A stretch of 64,000 nt of DNA from NCBI RefSeq assembly GCF_000428905.1, contig NZ_KE386814.1, positions 248,001-312,000 on the forward strand. The letters are read 5' to 3'. The DNA is from Brumicola pallidula DSM 14239 = ACAM 615. GTDB taxonomy: Bacteria > Pseudomonadota > Gammaproteobacteria > Enterobacterales > Alteromonadaceae. Below, in pieces: positions 38,666 through 48,148 of this stretch. The notes beneath the pieces are model-generated. The model did not search any database. It saw only the letters and a program-made list of their open reading frames with translations, and was not told the origin of the DNA. Within the stretch, counting starts at the first letter, position 1; every line of letters starts with the position of its first letter. The translations under genes were made by a program, and so were the position numbers.

Positions 38666-39478
38666 TTACTGCTGACAATTAGGTCGATTAGGTGCCGCTT
38701 TATATAGCGTTAAAGCCGCTTGCATGTTCGCTTGTAAATCTTCGATTCTGGTTTTTGGCGAGGGGTGAGTAGAAAAGAATTCGGGTTGTGACTGACCGCT
38801 ACTTGCCTTCGCCATATTCTTCCATAACTCAACTGACTCTTGTGGATTAAACCCTGCCTTTGCCATTAATTCTAGGCCAATTTCGTCTGCTTCACTTTCA
38901 TGGGTGCGACCGAATGGCATGGTGACCCCATACTGAAAGCCCAGTCCTAGACCCGTCATGATCAACTGACTACTGGCAACCTCGTTGGTTTGCAAAGCAA
39001 CATTGACTGCTTCTTGACCAATACCAATTAAGGTGCTCTGTGATACACGTTCATTTCCGTGATGCGCAATTACATGTCCTACTTCATGGCCTATCACAGC
39101 GGCAACTTGATGCTGATTAACGGCAACGTCCAACAAGCCTGTGTAGACACCAATTTTGCCACCGGGCAGAGCGAAAGCGTTTACTTGTGCGTCATCAAAT
39201 ACAACGACTTCCCATTTGCCGCCGAATACATCTTTGGGCACATGCCGGGTAATACTGTCTGCAATACATTGCACATAATCGTTCTGGACCGGTTTATTTG
39301 ACATCTTGATATTCTCTTTCATGCTTGAAAAGGCTTGAACACCCATTTCACTTAACTGAGATTCAGGAAACAACAGCATTTGACTACGCCCGGTTGGCGA
39401 TGTTGCACAAGAAGCGATAGTCAATGTGGTGGCAATGGTCAAGGTTGCCAATGCGAAGCGATTTGATGTGAATGTCAT
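38666..39478 (-). CDS. M48-family metalloprotease, lipoprotein
   Basis: A 270-aa periplasmic zinc protease, LoiP/YcaL-like. A lipobox at IASC makes Cys24 the likely lipidated residue. The zinc motif HEVGH is at 131-135 (then VIAHHGNERVSQ), and ESEADEIGLE provides the third ligand. NAFALPGGKIGVYTGLL is the conserved substrate-strand region. There is no TPR domain, unlike BepA. It probably works in outer-membrane protein quality control. Confidence 0.9.
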   Translation of the reverse strand: MTFTSNRFALATLTIATTLTIASCATSPTGRSQMLLFPESQLSEMGVQAFSSMKENIKMSNKPVQNDYVQCIADSITRHVPKDVFGGKWEVVVFDDAQVNAFALPGGKIGVYTGLLDVAVNQHQVAAVIGHEVGHVIAHHGNERVSQSTLIGIGQEAVNVALQTNEVASSQLIMTGLGLGFQYGVTMPFGRTHESEADEIGLELMAKAGFNPQESVELWKNMAKASSGQSQPEFFSTHPSPKTRIEDLQANMQAALTLYKAAPNRPNCQQ

Positions 39479-39552
39479 ACGATTTCCTTGTCAAAAAAAT
39501 ACCCCCAAAAGGAGGCATTCAATAAAATATATGCAATTACCTTAGGTAAGTA

Positions 39553-40704
39553 CTATAACCCAGCTGCCTGCTTAAGGTCACCGGCTTTATCTGTTTTTTC
39601 CCAAGGAAAATCATCGCGTCCAAAGTGGCCATATGCAGCAGTGGCTTTGTAGATCGGGCGCTCTAAATCTAGCATCTTAATCAGTCCGTAAGGACGTAAA
39701 TCGAAATGGTCTCTTACCAGCGCAGTCAGTAATTCATCCGATACCTTACCGGTACCGAACGTTTCAACGTTGATAGAGGTGGGTTCAGCCACACCAATAG
39801 CGTAAGAAATCTGAATTTCACAACGTTCTGCTAAACCTGCGGCAACCATATTTTTGGCCACGTATCTACCCGCATATGCAGCAGAGCGGTCAACCTTTGA
39901 TGGGTCCTTGCCTGAAAATGCACCACCACCATGACGTGCCATGCCGCCATATGTATCGACAATAATTTTACGACCGGTTAAGCCGCAATCGCCCATTGGT
40001 CCGCCAATGACAAAACGCCCTGTTGGATTGATATGAAACTTTGTTTTATTGGATAACCACTGTGCGGGTAAAACAGGTTTTATAATTTCTTCCATGACAG
40101 CTTCACGAAGATCTTCATTGGAAACTGAATCACAATGCTGTGTGGAAAGGACAACCGCATCGATTCCAACCGGTTTATCATTTTCGTAAATGAATGTCAC
40201 TTGGCTTTTCGCATCGGGTCTTAGCCAACTTAGTTTACCATTTTTGCGCAGTTCGGCTTGTTTTTGAACCAGGCGGTGAGCATAAGTAATGGGAGCAGGC
40301 ATTAATACTTCAGTTTCGTTGCTTGCATAACCAAACATTAAGCCCTGGTCTCCCGCGCCTTGTTCTTCTGGTGATGAACGGTCAACGCCTTGATTGATAT
40401 CGGTTGACTGCTTACCAATAGCGTTTAAAACAGCACACGAATTGCCATCAAAGCCCATATCCGAATGTGTGTAGCCAATTTCGTTCACGGTTTTACGCGC
40501 TAACTCTTCAATATCAACCCAAGCATTTGTATTGATTTCACCGCCAACTAACACCATGCCTGTCTTCACATATGTTTCGCAAGCGACACGCGCTTTAGGG
40601 TCTATTTCTAATATGGCATCAAGAACGGCATCTGAGATTTGGTCTGCAATTTTGTCTGGATGACCTTCGGATACGGATTCTGATGTAAATAAGTGACTTG
40701 CCAT
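39553..40704 (-). CDS. metK: S-adenosylmethionine synthetase
   Basis: A 383-aa enzyme forming S-adenosylmethionine from methionine and [20 protein letters not shown] at the start, the [12 protein letters not shown] hexapeptide region, and [19 protein letters not shown] are diagnostic. A MetJ-type box lies about 296 bp upstream of the ATG, consistent with repression by MetJ-SAM through a long untranslated leader. It is divergent from tkt. Confidence 0.97.
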   Translation of the reverse strand: MASHLFTSESVSEGHPDKIADQISDAVLDAILEIDPKARVACETYVKTGMVLVGGEINTNAWVDIEELARKTVNEIGYTHSDMGFDGNSCAVLNAIGKQSTDINQGVDRSSPEEQGAGDQGLMFGYASNETEVLMPAPITYAHRLVQKQAELRKNGKLSWLRPDAKSQVTFIYENDKPVGIDAVVLSTQHCDSVSNEDLREAVMEEIIKPVLPAQWLSNKTKFHINPTGRFVIGGPMGDCGLTGRKIIVDTYGGMARHGGGAFSGKDPSKVDRSAAYAGRYVAKNMVAAGLAERCEIQISYAIGVAEPTSINVETFGTGKVSDELLTALVRDHFDLRPYGLIKMLDLERPIYKATAAYGHFGRDDFPWEKTDKAGDLKQAAGL

Positions 40705-41219
40705 GAATTTTCCTATATTCGTTTCAGTACAGATACTCTTGTGCTCTATACTTTAATTCTAGTACAGCGAAAACGATTGATGTGTTAAAAACTATTTCAG
40801 CCCTTAACAATACCCAGCGACTTTGGCGCCTATCTTTACTTAATAAACGTGAATATTTGTGCATTTAATTTTAGTGATTTCTCTCTAAAAAGTGCATTAG
40901 TACCGGTTTAAAAAAGGTAGATATTTTTAGCTAATCAACTTTCGCGACTTTGTGGTCGTATTGTAGAGCAAATTTTGTATTTTACCAATATTTACTTCTA
41001 GACGTCTAAAAGTCTAACAACTCTAACGCTGTTTACGGCCTCAAGCGCAATTTGGATTTTATAAAACGGGATTTAGTCAAAAAATGCAGACACAAACGCC
41101 GAATAATGATTGAACAAAGTGGCCTACTGTATGAGAATACGCGTTCTATTTTGAGATTGCCTTCTATTCGAGGAGTTAGTCTAATACGCAATAAGTAATC
41201 GAAGTTTCTAGGAGAGCTC
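40705..41219. other. 515-bp metK-tkt intergenic region
   Basis: No gene is supported; a 62-codon minus-strand frame at 41033-41221 has no ribosome site. The notable element is the MetJ-type array at 41000-41023. The metK mRNA would have an untranslated leader of roughly 250 bases if transcription starts next to that operator. No SAM riboswitch signature was recognised. Confidence 0.5.
41000..41023 (-). promoter_or_regulatory. MetJ-box array upstream of metK
   Basis: A perfect AGACGTCT (41000-41007) is followed without gap by AAAAGTCT (41008-41015) and AACAACTC (41016-41023), i.e. tandem 8-mers with decreasing match as MetJ operators have. On the minus strand a TAAAAT -10-like hexamer lies about 17 bases beyond the first box, so the array would cover the -35 of a metK promoter. 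Confidence 0.65.
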
Positions 41220-43214
41220 ATGCCATCACGTCGTCATCTAGCCAACGCCATCCGTGCTTTAAGTATGGACGCTGTTCAAAAAGCGAAGTCAGGTCACCCT
41301 GGCGCACCAATGGGAATGGCAGATATTGCTCAAGTATTGTGGGCAGACTTCTTGTCGCACAACCCACAAAACCCTAACTGGGCAAACAGAGACCGTTTTG
41401 TATTGTCGAATGGTCATGGTTCAATGTTGCTTTATTCATTGCTGCACCTTTCAGGCTACGAATTGCCGGTTGAAGAATTAAAGCAATTTCGTCAATTACA
41501 TTCCAAAACTCCAGGCCACCCAGAATATGGCTATGCACCAGGTGTCGAAACAACGACTGGTCCATTAGGGCAAGGTCTTACCAACGCTGTGGGTATGGCA
41601 ATAGCTGAAAAAGTGCTAGGCGCACAATTCAATCGTGACGCGTTTGCTATCGTCGATCACCAAACTTATACCTTCTTAGGCGACGGTTGCTTAATGGAAG
41701 GTATTTCTCATGAAGCTTGTTCACTTGCCGGTACGCTAGGCTTGGGCAAATTAGTTGCGTTTTGGGATGATAACGGTATTTCCATCGATGGTGAAGTTGA
41801 GGGCTGGTTCAACGATAACACGCCTAAACGATTTGAAGCTTACGGCTGGCAAGTAATCAGTGGCGTTGATGGTCACAATCCGGAGCAAATTAGCGCGGCA
41901 ATCGAGCAAGCCAAAGCGGATACAGCTCGTCCAACCTTAATTTGTTGCAAAACGGTCATTGGTTTTGGTTCACCCAACAAGCAGGGCAAAGAAGATTGCC
42001 ACGGCGCACCACTAGGTGATGCTGAAATTGAATTGGTTAGAAAAGAACTGAACTGGCCATATGCGCCATTTGAAATTCCTGCTGATGTCTATGCCGGCTG
42101 GGATGCTAAAGCCAAAGGTGCTGCAGATGAAGCCGCTTGGGAAGTTTTGTTCGCTGGCTATCAGCAAGCTTATCCTGAGTTAGCGCAAGAGTTTATGCGC
42201 AGAAAAAATAACAGCTTACCTGAGTCATGGGGACATGAGTCGGCTAAATATATTCGTGGTTTGCAAGATAACCCAGAAAATATTGCAACGCGTAAAGCCT
42301 CGCAAAATACATTGAATGCGTTTGGTCCATTATTACCCGAACTATTAGGCGGTTCTGCCGACCTTGCTGGCTCTAACTTAACAATTTGGTCTGGTAGCAA
42401 AGGCGTCAGTAAAGAGGACGCATCAGGTAACTATTTGTACTACGGCGTGCGTGAATTTGGTATGTCGGCAATGATGAACGGCATTACTTTGTATGGCGGC
42501 TTTAAAGCTTACGGCGCAACATTCTTAATGTTTATGGAATACGCTCGTAATGCGGTCAGAATGGCTGCGCTTATGAAGCAACCTTGCATATTTGTGTATA
42601 CTCACGATTCAATTGGATTGGGTGAAGATGGTCCAACGCATCAGCCGGTGGAGCAGGTCGTTTCCTTACGTGCAACACCTAACCTAGACAATTGGCGTCC
42701 ATGCGACCAGGTTGAATCGGCAATTGCTTGGAAAGCTGCAATTGAGAGAACAGATGGCCCAACAACCTTAATATTTACGCGCCAAGGTTTGCCACAGCAA
42801 GCCAGAAATGCGCAGCAATTATCTGACGTAGAACGCGGTGGTTATGTATTAGTCGGCAGCGATGTTGTACCTCAAATTATTTTAATTGCAACAGGTTCTG
42901 AGGTGCATTTAGCGGTTGAGGCTGCAGCGAAGCTTCACGCTGAAGGCATACCAACGCACGTTGTATCAATGCCATGTACTGACTTGTTTGACCGTCAATC
43001 AGCAGAGTATAAAGAAACTGTATTACCCAGAGCCGTGACTAAACGAGTTGCTGTTGAAGCACTAGCCAAAGATACTTGGTACAAATATGTAGGACTAGAT
43101 GGCGCGGTTGTAGGTATGGACAGTTTTGGTGAGTCGGCGCCTGCGAGTGACTTATTTACCTACTTCAATATTACTACAGACGCGGTTTATACCGTCGCAA
43201 AAGGACTGAAATAA
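41220..43214 (+). CDS. tkt: Transketolase
   Basis: A 664-aa thiamine-diphosphate enzyme of the pentose-phosphate pathway. [19 protein letters not shown] and [16 protein letters not shown] at the start, the TPP motif [13 protein letters not shown]...[10 protein letters not shown], and [15 protein letters not shown] in the second domain are all intact. It is the first gene of a tkt-epd-pgk-aldolase cluster. The ATG follows AGGAGAGCTC. Confidence 0.96.
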   Translation: MPSRRHLANAIRALSMDAVQKAKSGHPGAPMGMADIAQVLWADFLSHNPQNPNWANRDRFVLSNGHGSMLLYSLLHLSGYELPVEELKQFRQLHSKTPGHPEYGYAPGVETTTGPLGQGLTNAVGMAIAEKVLGAQFNRDAFAIVDHQTYTFLGDGCLMEGISHEACSLAGTLGLGKLVAFWDDNGISIDGEVEGWFNDNTPKRFEAYGWQVISGVDGHNPEQISAAIEQAKADTARPTLICCKTVIGFGSPNKQGKEDCHGAPLGDAEIELVRKELNWPYAPFEIPADVYAGWDAKAKGAADEAAWEVLFAGYQQAYPELAQEFMRRKNNSLPESWGHESAKYIRGLQDNPENIATRKASQNTLNAFGPLLPELLGGSADLAGSNLTIWSGSKGVSKEDASGNYLYYGVREFGMSAMMNGITLYGGFKAYGATFLMFMEYARNAVRMAALMKQPCIFVYTHDSIGLGEDGPTHQPVEQVVSLRATPNLDNWRPCDQVESAIAWKAAIERTDGPTTLIFTRQGLPQQARNAQQLSDVERGGYVLVGSDVVPQIILIATGSEVHLAVEAAAKLHAEGIPTHVVSMPCTDLFDRQSAEYKETVLPRAVTKRVAVEALAKDTWYKYVGLDGAVVGMDSFGESAPASDLFTYFNITTDAVYTVAKGLK

Positions 43215-43261
43215 GGTTTGAGATCCAAGTCTAATTTGTTCCGATTAAGGGGCGCATCATA

Positions 43262-44275
43262 ATGTTGCGCATCGCAATAAATGGTTTCGGTCGTATTGGC
43301 AGAAATGTCTTGCGTGCACTTTATGAGTCTGGACGTAATGATCAAATTCAAGTTGTTGCCATCAATGAAATTGCATCGCCAGAGGGCGTTGCACACTTGT
43401 TGAAATACGATACTGCGCATGGTCGTTTTAAAGGCACCGTTGGCTATACAGACAAATGTTTACTTGTTCAGGGTGACAAAATTCCACTCTTTCAAGAAAG
43501 TCATATTGAAGATCTAGCATGGTCAAAAGTCGATGTAGATATTGTATTGGAATGCACTGGTGTATTTAGTTCCAGAGAGTCGGCCCAGCAACACATTAAG
43601 AATGGCGCAAAGAAAGTCTTGTTTTCACAACCTTGTGGACAAGATATGGATGCCACGATTGTTTTTGGTATCAATCATACAAGTTTAAAAGCAAGTGATC
43701 TGATTGTGTCGAATGGTTCATGTACTACGAATTGCATTGTGCCTATTATTCAGGTCTTAGATGATGCTTTTGGTGTCGAAAGTGGCACAATTACCACGAT
43801 CCATTCATCCATGAACGATCAACCTGTAATTGATGCGTATCATTCCGATTTGCGTCGTACTCGCGCTGCCAGCCAGTCCATCATTCCTGTGGATACTCGC
43901 TTAGCGGTGGGTATTGAAAGAATTTTACCGCGCTTTGCAGGTAAATTTGAAGCAATTGCGGTGAGAGTGCCCACTATAAACGTGACTGCCATGGACTTGA
44001 GTGTCACTCTACGTGACAAAGTGACGGTTGGTGATGTTAATGGCGCACTCAAAAAGAGTGCGCATGGCGATCTAAAGCACATCATCGACTACACTGAAGA
44101 GCCACTAGTATCGATAGACTTTAATCATGATCCGCACTCTTCAATCGTCGATGGGACGCAAACAAGGGTGAGTCACATGCAACTAGTTAAAACATTAGTT
44201 TGGTGCGATAACGAGTGGGGGTTTGCAAACCGTATGCTCGACACGGCGCTGTATATGCATAAACTTAACAATTAA
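43262..44275 (+). CDS. epd: Erythrose-4-phosphate dehydrogenase
   Basis: A 337-aa GAPDH-family enzyme making 4-phosphoerythronate for pyridoxal phosphate synthesis. [17 protein letters not shown] binds NAD; the catalytic Cys154 is in SNGSCTTNC. The [13 protein letters not shown] and [13 protein letters not shown] segments and its place between tkt and pgk favour Epd over GapA. The spacing to tkt is 47 bp. Confidence 0.92.
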   Translation: MLRIAINGFGRIGRNVLRALYESGRNDQIQVVAINEIASPEGVAHLLKYDTAHGRFKGTVGYTDKCLLVQGDKIPLFQESHIEDLAWSKVDVDIVLECTGVFSSRESAQQHIKNGAKKVLFSQPCGQDMDATIVFGINHTSLKASDLIVSNGSCTTNCIVPIIQVLDDAFGVESGTITTIHSSMNDQPVIDAYHSDLRRTRAASQSIIPVDTRLAVGIERILPRFAGKFEAIAVRVPTINVTAMDLSVTLRDKVTVGDVNGALKKSAHGDLKHIIDYTEEPLVSIDFNHDPHSSIVDGTQTRVSHMQLVKTLVWCDNEWGFANRMLDTALYMHKLNN

Positions 44276-44304
44276 TTTTTTAACACGTTTGAAAGGAGAA
44301 GTTT

Positions 44305-45474
44305 TTGACCATTCGTAAAATGCAGGAGCTAGACTTACAAGGTAAGCGAGTACTCATCAGGCAAGACCTAAATGTGCCTGTAAAAGACGGTATTGTAATC
44401 TCTGACGCTCGAATTCGCGCCTCTCTCCCAACCATACGGTTAGCCTTAAATAAAGGGGCAAGCGTAATGTTGATGTCTCATTTGGGACGTCCTACCGAAG
44501 GTGAGTCCGATCCTGCATTTTCATTACAACCAGTCGTAGATTATTTAAATAAAGCCTTGGATGGTGGTGTTGTTTTAGCTACTGACTATCTTCAAGGCTT
44601 AGATGCGTCATCAGCTAAAGTGACTGTGCTCGAGAATGTGCGCTTTAACCAAGGTGAAAAGATGGATGATGAGGCCTTAGCCAAGCAATATGCTGCTTTG
44701 TGTGATGTATTTGTCATGGATGCTTTTGGCACAGCGCATAGAGCCCAAGCATCAACTCACGGCGTCGCGAAGTTTGCTACCGAAGCTTGTGCAGGACCTT
44801 TGTTATCAGGTGAACTAGAGGCCTTAGGCAAAGCCTTGGATAACCCTGCGCGGCCATTGGTTGCGATTGTTGGTGGTTCAAAGGTATCAACCAAGCTAAC
44901 CGTACTTGAATCATTGGCAAGCAAAGTCGACCAATTGATTGTAGGTGGCGGTATTGCCAATACATTTATTGCTGCACAAGGCCACAACGTGGGCAAATCA
45001 TTGTGTGAGGAAAGCCTTATACCAGAGGCAAAACGCTTAATGCAAGCTGCCAAAGATAATAATGGCGAGATACCGGTGCCGACTGATGTAGTAACCGGTA
45101 TTGCGTTTTCAGCATCGACACCGGCTACCTTAAAAGCGGTAAGTGCGGTTAATGATGCCGATATGATATTTGATATTGGGCCCGAAACCGCAAAAACCTT
45201 AGCTGCGATAATAAAGCAGGCTGGCACTATTGTATGGAATGGCCCCGTCGGTGTGTTTGAATTTGACCAGTTTGGTGAAGGAACCAAAGCATTGGCGATG
45301 GCTATTGCTGAGAGTGATGCTTTTTCTATTGCTGGCGGTGGCGACACACTGGCAGCCGTTGAGAAATACGGTATTGAAGATAAAATATCTTATATTTCCA
45401 CTGGTGGTGGTGCATTTTTAGAGTTTTTAGAAGGTAAAACCTTACCGGCAGTTGCTATTTTAGATAGAGACTAA
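44305..45474 (+). CDS. pgk: Phosphoglycerate kinase
   Basis: A 389-aa glycolytic kinase. [26 protein letters not shown] and the ATP-site [13 protein letters not shown] are standard. The start is TTG at 44305, six bases after AAGGAG, giving the usual N-terminus ([14 protein letters not shown]); the ATG at 44320 is too far from the ribosome site. It follows epd by 29 bp. Confidence 0.96.
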   Translation: MTIRKMQELDLQGKRVLIRQDLNVPVKDGIVISDARIRASLPTIRLALNKGASVMLMSHLGRPTEGESDPAFSLQPVVDYLNKALDGGVVLATDYLQGLDASSAKVTVLENVRFNQGEKMDDEALAKQYAALCDVFVMDAFGTAHRAQASTHGVAKFATEACAGPLLSGELEALGKALDNPARPLVAIVGGSKVSTKLTVLESLASKVDQLIVGGGIANTFIAAQGHNVGKSLCEESLIPEAKRLMQAAKDNNGEIPVPTDVVTGIAFSASTPATLKAVSAVNDADMIFDIGPETAKTLAAIIKQAGTIVWNGPVGVFEFDQFGEGTKALAMAIAESDAFSIAGGGDTLAAVEKYGIEDKISYISTGGGAFLEFLEGKTLPAVAILDRD

Positions 45475-45622
45475 CGTTGATCTTACTTGCTTGAGAACTT
45501 GCTTAAAGACGAGGTAAGGCCTTGATTAGCGAACGGATCAGAGAAGTGGTAAGGCCCATAAAATCAAGCTAACATAGCGATACTGAGCAAAAATAGCTCA
45601 CAAACACGAAAAGGAGCGTTAG

Positions 45623-46522
45623 ATGACAACTCAAGCACAACAAGACATGTTGGCAAAAGTAAAAAATGAAGTTGGCTTTATTGCCGCATTAGATCAAAGC
45701 GGTGGAAGCACACCTAAAGCGCTTAAGCTTTACGGTGTTGACGAGTCAGCATACAACAATGACGAAGAGATGTTCACTTGTGTTCATCAAATGCGTACTC
45801 GTATTATGACGAGTCCTGCATTTACAGGAGAGCGCGTATTGGGCGCTATCTTGTTTGAGAATACATTGGATCGTGATGTTGAAGGTCTATCTAGCGCACA
45901 TTATTTATGGCAACAAAAGAATGTTGTTCCATTCTTAAAAGTCGACAAAGGCTTGGAAGACGAAGCAGACGGCGTTCAGTTAATGAAGCCAATTGCGGGG
46001 CTAGATGAGTTACTAGCAAAAGCCAATGCACAAGATGTTTTTGGTACCAAAATGCGTTCTGTTGTAAAACTAGCAAATAAAGCGGGCATCGACGCTATCA
46101 TTGCTCAGCAGTTTGTCGTTGCTAAGCAAATTTTAGCTGCCGGTTTAGTGCCTATTATTGAGCCTGAAGTGGATATCAATAGCCCAGAAAAAGCACCAGC
46201 TGAAGTTTTATTAAAAGCTGCCATTTTGGCTGAGCTTGATGCCTTATCTGACGCCCAACATGTAATGTTAAAACTGACTTTGCCAGAGTCGAACAATTTC
46301 TATAAAGAATGTATTGAGCATCCAAAAGTGCTCAAGGTTGTTGCTTTGTCGGGAGGTTATTCCCGTGATAATGCTAATCAACGGTTAAGTGAAAACAAGG
46401 GCATGATTGCAAGCTTTTCGCGTGCGTTGACCGAAGGTGTGTCTTTTCAACAATCGGATGAAGCGTTTAACGCAACGTTGAATAATGCAATTGAAGGCAT
46501 TTATCAAGCATCAAATACCTAA
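45623..46522 (+). CDS. Fructose-bisphosphate aldolase, class I
   Basis: A 299-aa Schiff-base aldolase. FIAALDQSGGSTPKAL near residue 19 is the class I hallmark and Lys217 in HVMLKLTLPE is the likely Schiff-base residue. The RRNA-type zinc motifs of class II FbaA are absent. In most gammaproteobacteria a class II fbaA sits at this position after pgk. The gap to pgk is 148 bp with AAAGGAGCG before the ATG, and a terminator follows. Confidence 0.92.
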   Translation: MTTQAQQDMLAKVKNEVGFIAALDQSGGSTPKALKLYGVDESAYNNDEEMFTCVHQMRTRIMTSPAFTGERVLGAILFENTLDRDVEGLSSAHYLWQQKNVVPFLKVDKGLEDEADGVQLMKPIAGLDELLAKANAQDVFGTKMRSVVKLANKAGIDAIIAQQFVVAKQILAAGLVPIIEPEVDINSPEKAPAEVLLKAAILAELDALSDAQHVMLKLTLPESNNFYKECIEHPKVLKVVALSGGYSRDNANQRLSENKGMIASFSRALTEGVSFQQSDEAFNATLNNAIEGIYQASNT

Positions 46523-46559
46523 GCTATAAAAATCTAGTTTAGGACAAGCTCATTAGGTA

Positions 46560-46590
46560 AAAAGGGAACATTATTTATGTTCCCTTTTTT
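46560..46590 (+). terminator. Intrinsic terminator after the aldolase gene
   Basis: An 11-bp stem AAAAGGGAACA (46560-46570)/TGTTCCCTTTT (46579-46589) with an 8-base loop and T tract; A tract on the other side lets it also serve ppx, which converges. Confidence 0.9.
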
Positions 46591-46618
46591 GTCATTAATG
46601 TTCAGCCTTAAAAGTTCG

Positions 46619-48148
46619 TTACTTTATACGAATATGCATGCCAGTGGCTTCAATATATTGGTTTTCTTGTTGTAAATCTGCGAGCAGTAGCGGTGACAAA
46701 TCAAACCAGTTGTCGGGAAAACTGAGAATGATTTTTTGCTCAACAATTTCCAAACCAAATTCAGGTAGTTGGCTTTCTTGACGATTAATATTAAGCACAA
46801 TACCCAATCGCAGCAGTACCAATAATTTAAGCACCACTGTTTCACTGTAGTTAACGAAGGAGGGTAATTCTGCTAGTTTTATTTTTTTGCGGTGGAAGCG
46901 AACTAAGGCTGCTAACAGTTTTTGTTGTTCTTGGTTAAAACCGGGTAAATCGCTTTGTTCAATAATATAACTAGAGTGACGTTGCACGCCGCGTGAGTTA
47001 ATTTGCAGGCCGACTTCATGCAGCAATGCTGACCAACCCAATATATGGCGTAAATCTCCCATTTTGATATCCCAAGCGTCAGCAGCTTGTTCATAAATTT
47101 TGATACAAGTCCCCCATACTTTTTTAGCATACAGCGTGTCCACGTCATAACGTGTTGCTAGGCTTTGCGCAGTGCGTTCCCTGATATTTGTAGTCGCACC
47201 GCTATCATGCGCTTCATAAAGAACTCCTTCGCGCAATGCCGCGCCACTGACTTCCATCGCACTTAAATTCAAACTACGAAAAATAGCAATGAGAATACTC
47301 AGTCCTGCAGCAAAGACTTGTTTTCTATCTTCGGTCAAGCTGGGTAAGTTTAGTTGTTCTGAACGACCCACTTCACAGCAGGCTTGCATCAACTCATTTA
47401 AGCCTGCTTTAGTAATAGCGACGTCACTCTTACTTTGCGCCTGCGCAGTCAGTACCGAGCAGATAGAGCGAATAGTGCCGGATGCGCCAATATTCGTTTC
47501 CCATTTAAAACGTTTCAAATTACCAACAACTAATTCAATTTCTTGGCGAGCGCCAGTAATAGCGGCTTGAAATGCTTTTTTAGTAATAACACCGTCAGAA
47601 AAATAACGTTTTTGATAACTCACACAACCCATTTGTACGCTTTTACACATCATGGGAAGTAAGTGCTCACCAACCGCAAATTCTGTCGACCCCCCCCCAA
47701 TATCGACCACTAATCGGTTACCTTCAGATTGCGTGGTATTGGCAATGCCGGTGTAAATTAAACGAGCCTCTTCAGGACCTGAAATAATCTCAATCGGGTA
47801 GGGGAACACCTTTCGCGCTTTGGATAAGAATACTTTTGCATTGCGTGCTTTGCGTAAGGTATGTGTGGCAACAATTCGAACATGCGAAGGTTCAAGCCCT
47901 TGCATACTTTCCGCCATACTTTGTAATGTTGTTAAACCGCGTTCCATTGCTTCGTCAGATAGAATATTTTTATCGTTCAAGCCTTCTGCTAATCGAACCT
48001 TGTGCTTTATTTTCTGTACCGTTTGCAATGACCCTGCAACGACTCTAGCAATAACTAAATGGAAGCTATTAGAACCAATATCTAAAGCAGCATAAAGGTT
48101 GATATCACGAGTTTTGACATCTTCAAAAACATTTTCTAGGGTCTGCAA
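46619..48148 (-). CDS. ppx: Exopolyphosphatase (Ppx/GppA family)
   Basis: A 509-aa enzyme releasing phosphate from polyphosphate. ALDIGSNSFHLVIARV and the phosphate loop DIGGGSTEFAVG mark the actin-like fold; a C-terminal HD-like helical domain contains LHEVGLQINSRGVQRHSSYII. The start is TTG at 48148, directly after the ppk stop, with AAGGAAG inside the end of ppk. The Gly-Gly-Gly of the phosphate loop is encoded by nine consecutive G, a slippage-prone tract. Confidence 0.93.
   Translation of the reverse strand: MQTLENVFEDVKTRDINLYAALDIGSNSFHLVIARVVAGSLQTVQKIKHKVRLAEGLNDKNILSDEAMERGLTTLQSMAESMQGLEPSHVRIVATHTLRKARNAKVFLSKARKVFPYPIEIISGPEEARLIYTGIANTTQSEGNRLVVDIGGGSTEFAVGEHLLPMMCKSVQMGCVSYQKRYFSDGVITKKAFQAAITGARQEIELVVGNLKRFKWETNIGASGTIRSICSVLTAQAQSKSDVAITKAGLNELMQACCEVGRSEQLNLPSLTEDRKQVFAAGLSILIAIFRSLNLSAMEVSGAALREGVLYEAHDSGATTNIRERTAQSLATRYDVDTLYAKKVWGTCIKIYEQAADAWDIKMGDLRHILGWSALLHEVGLQINSRGVQRHSSYIIEQSDLPGFNQEQQKLLAALVRFHRKKIKLAELPSFVNYSETVVLKLLVLLRLGIVLNINRQESQLPEFGLEIVEQKIILSFPDNWFDLSPLLLADLQQENQYIEATGMHIRIK

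Noticed and set aside
40705-40990. SAM riboswitch in the metK leader
   Set aside because: No recognisable SAM-I, SAM-II or related conserved core could be read; MetJ boxes explain control sufficiently.
41033-41221. 62-codon minus-strand frame upstream of metK
   Set aside because: No ribosome site, basic low-complexity product, and it overlaps the tkt start region.
44757-45347. 196-codon minus-strand frame inside pgk
   Set aside because: Antisense shadow of a clear pgk coding sequence; residue composition is not protein-like.
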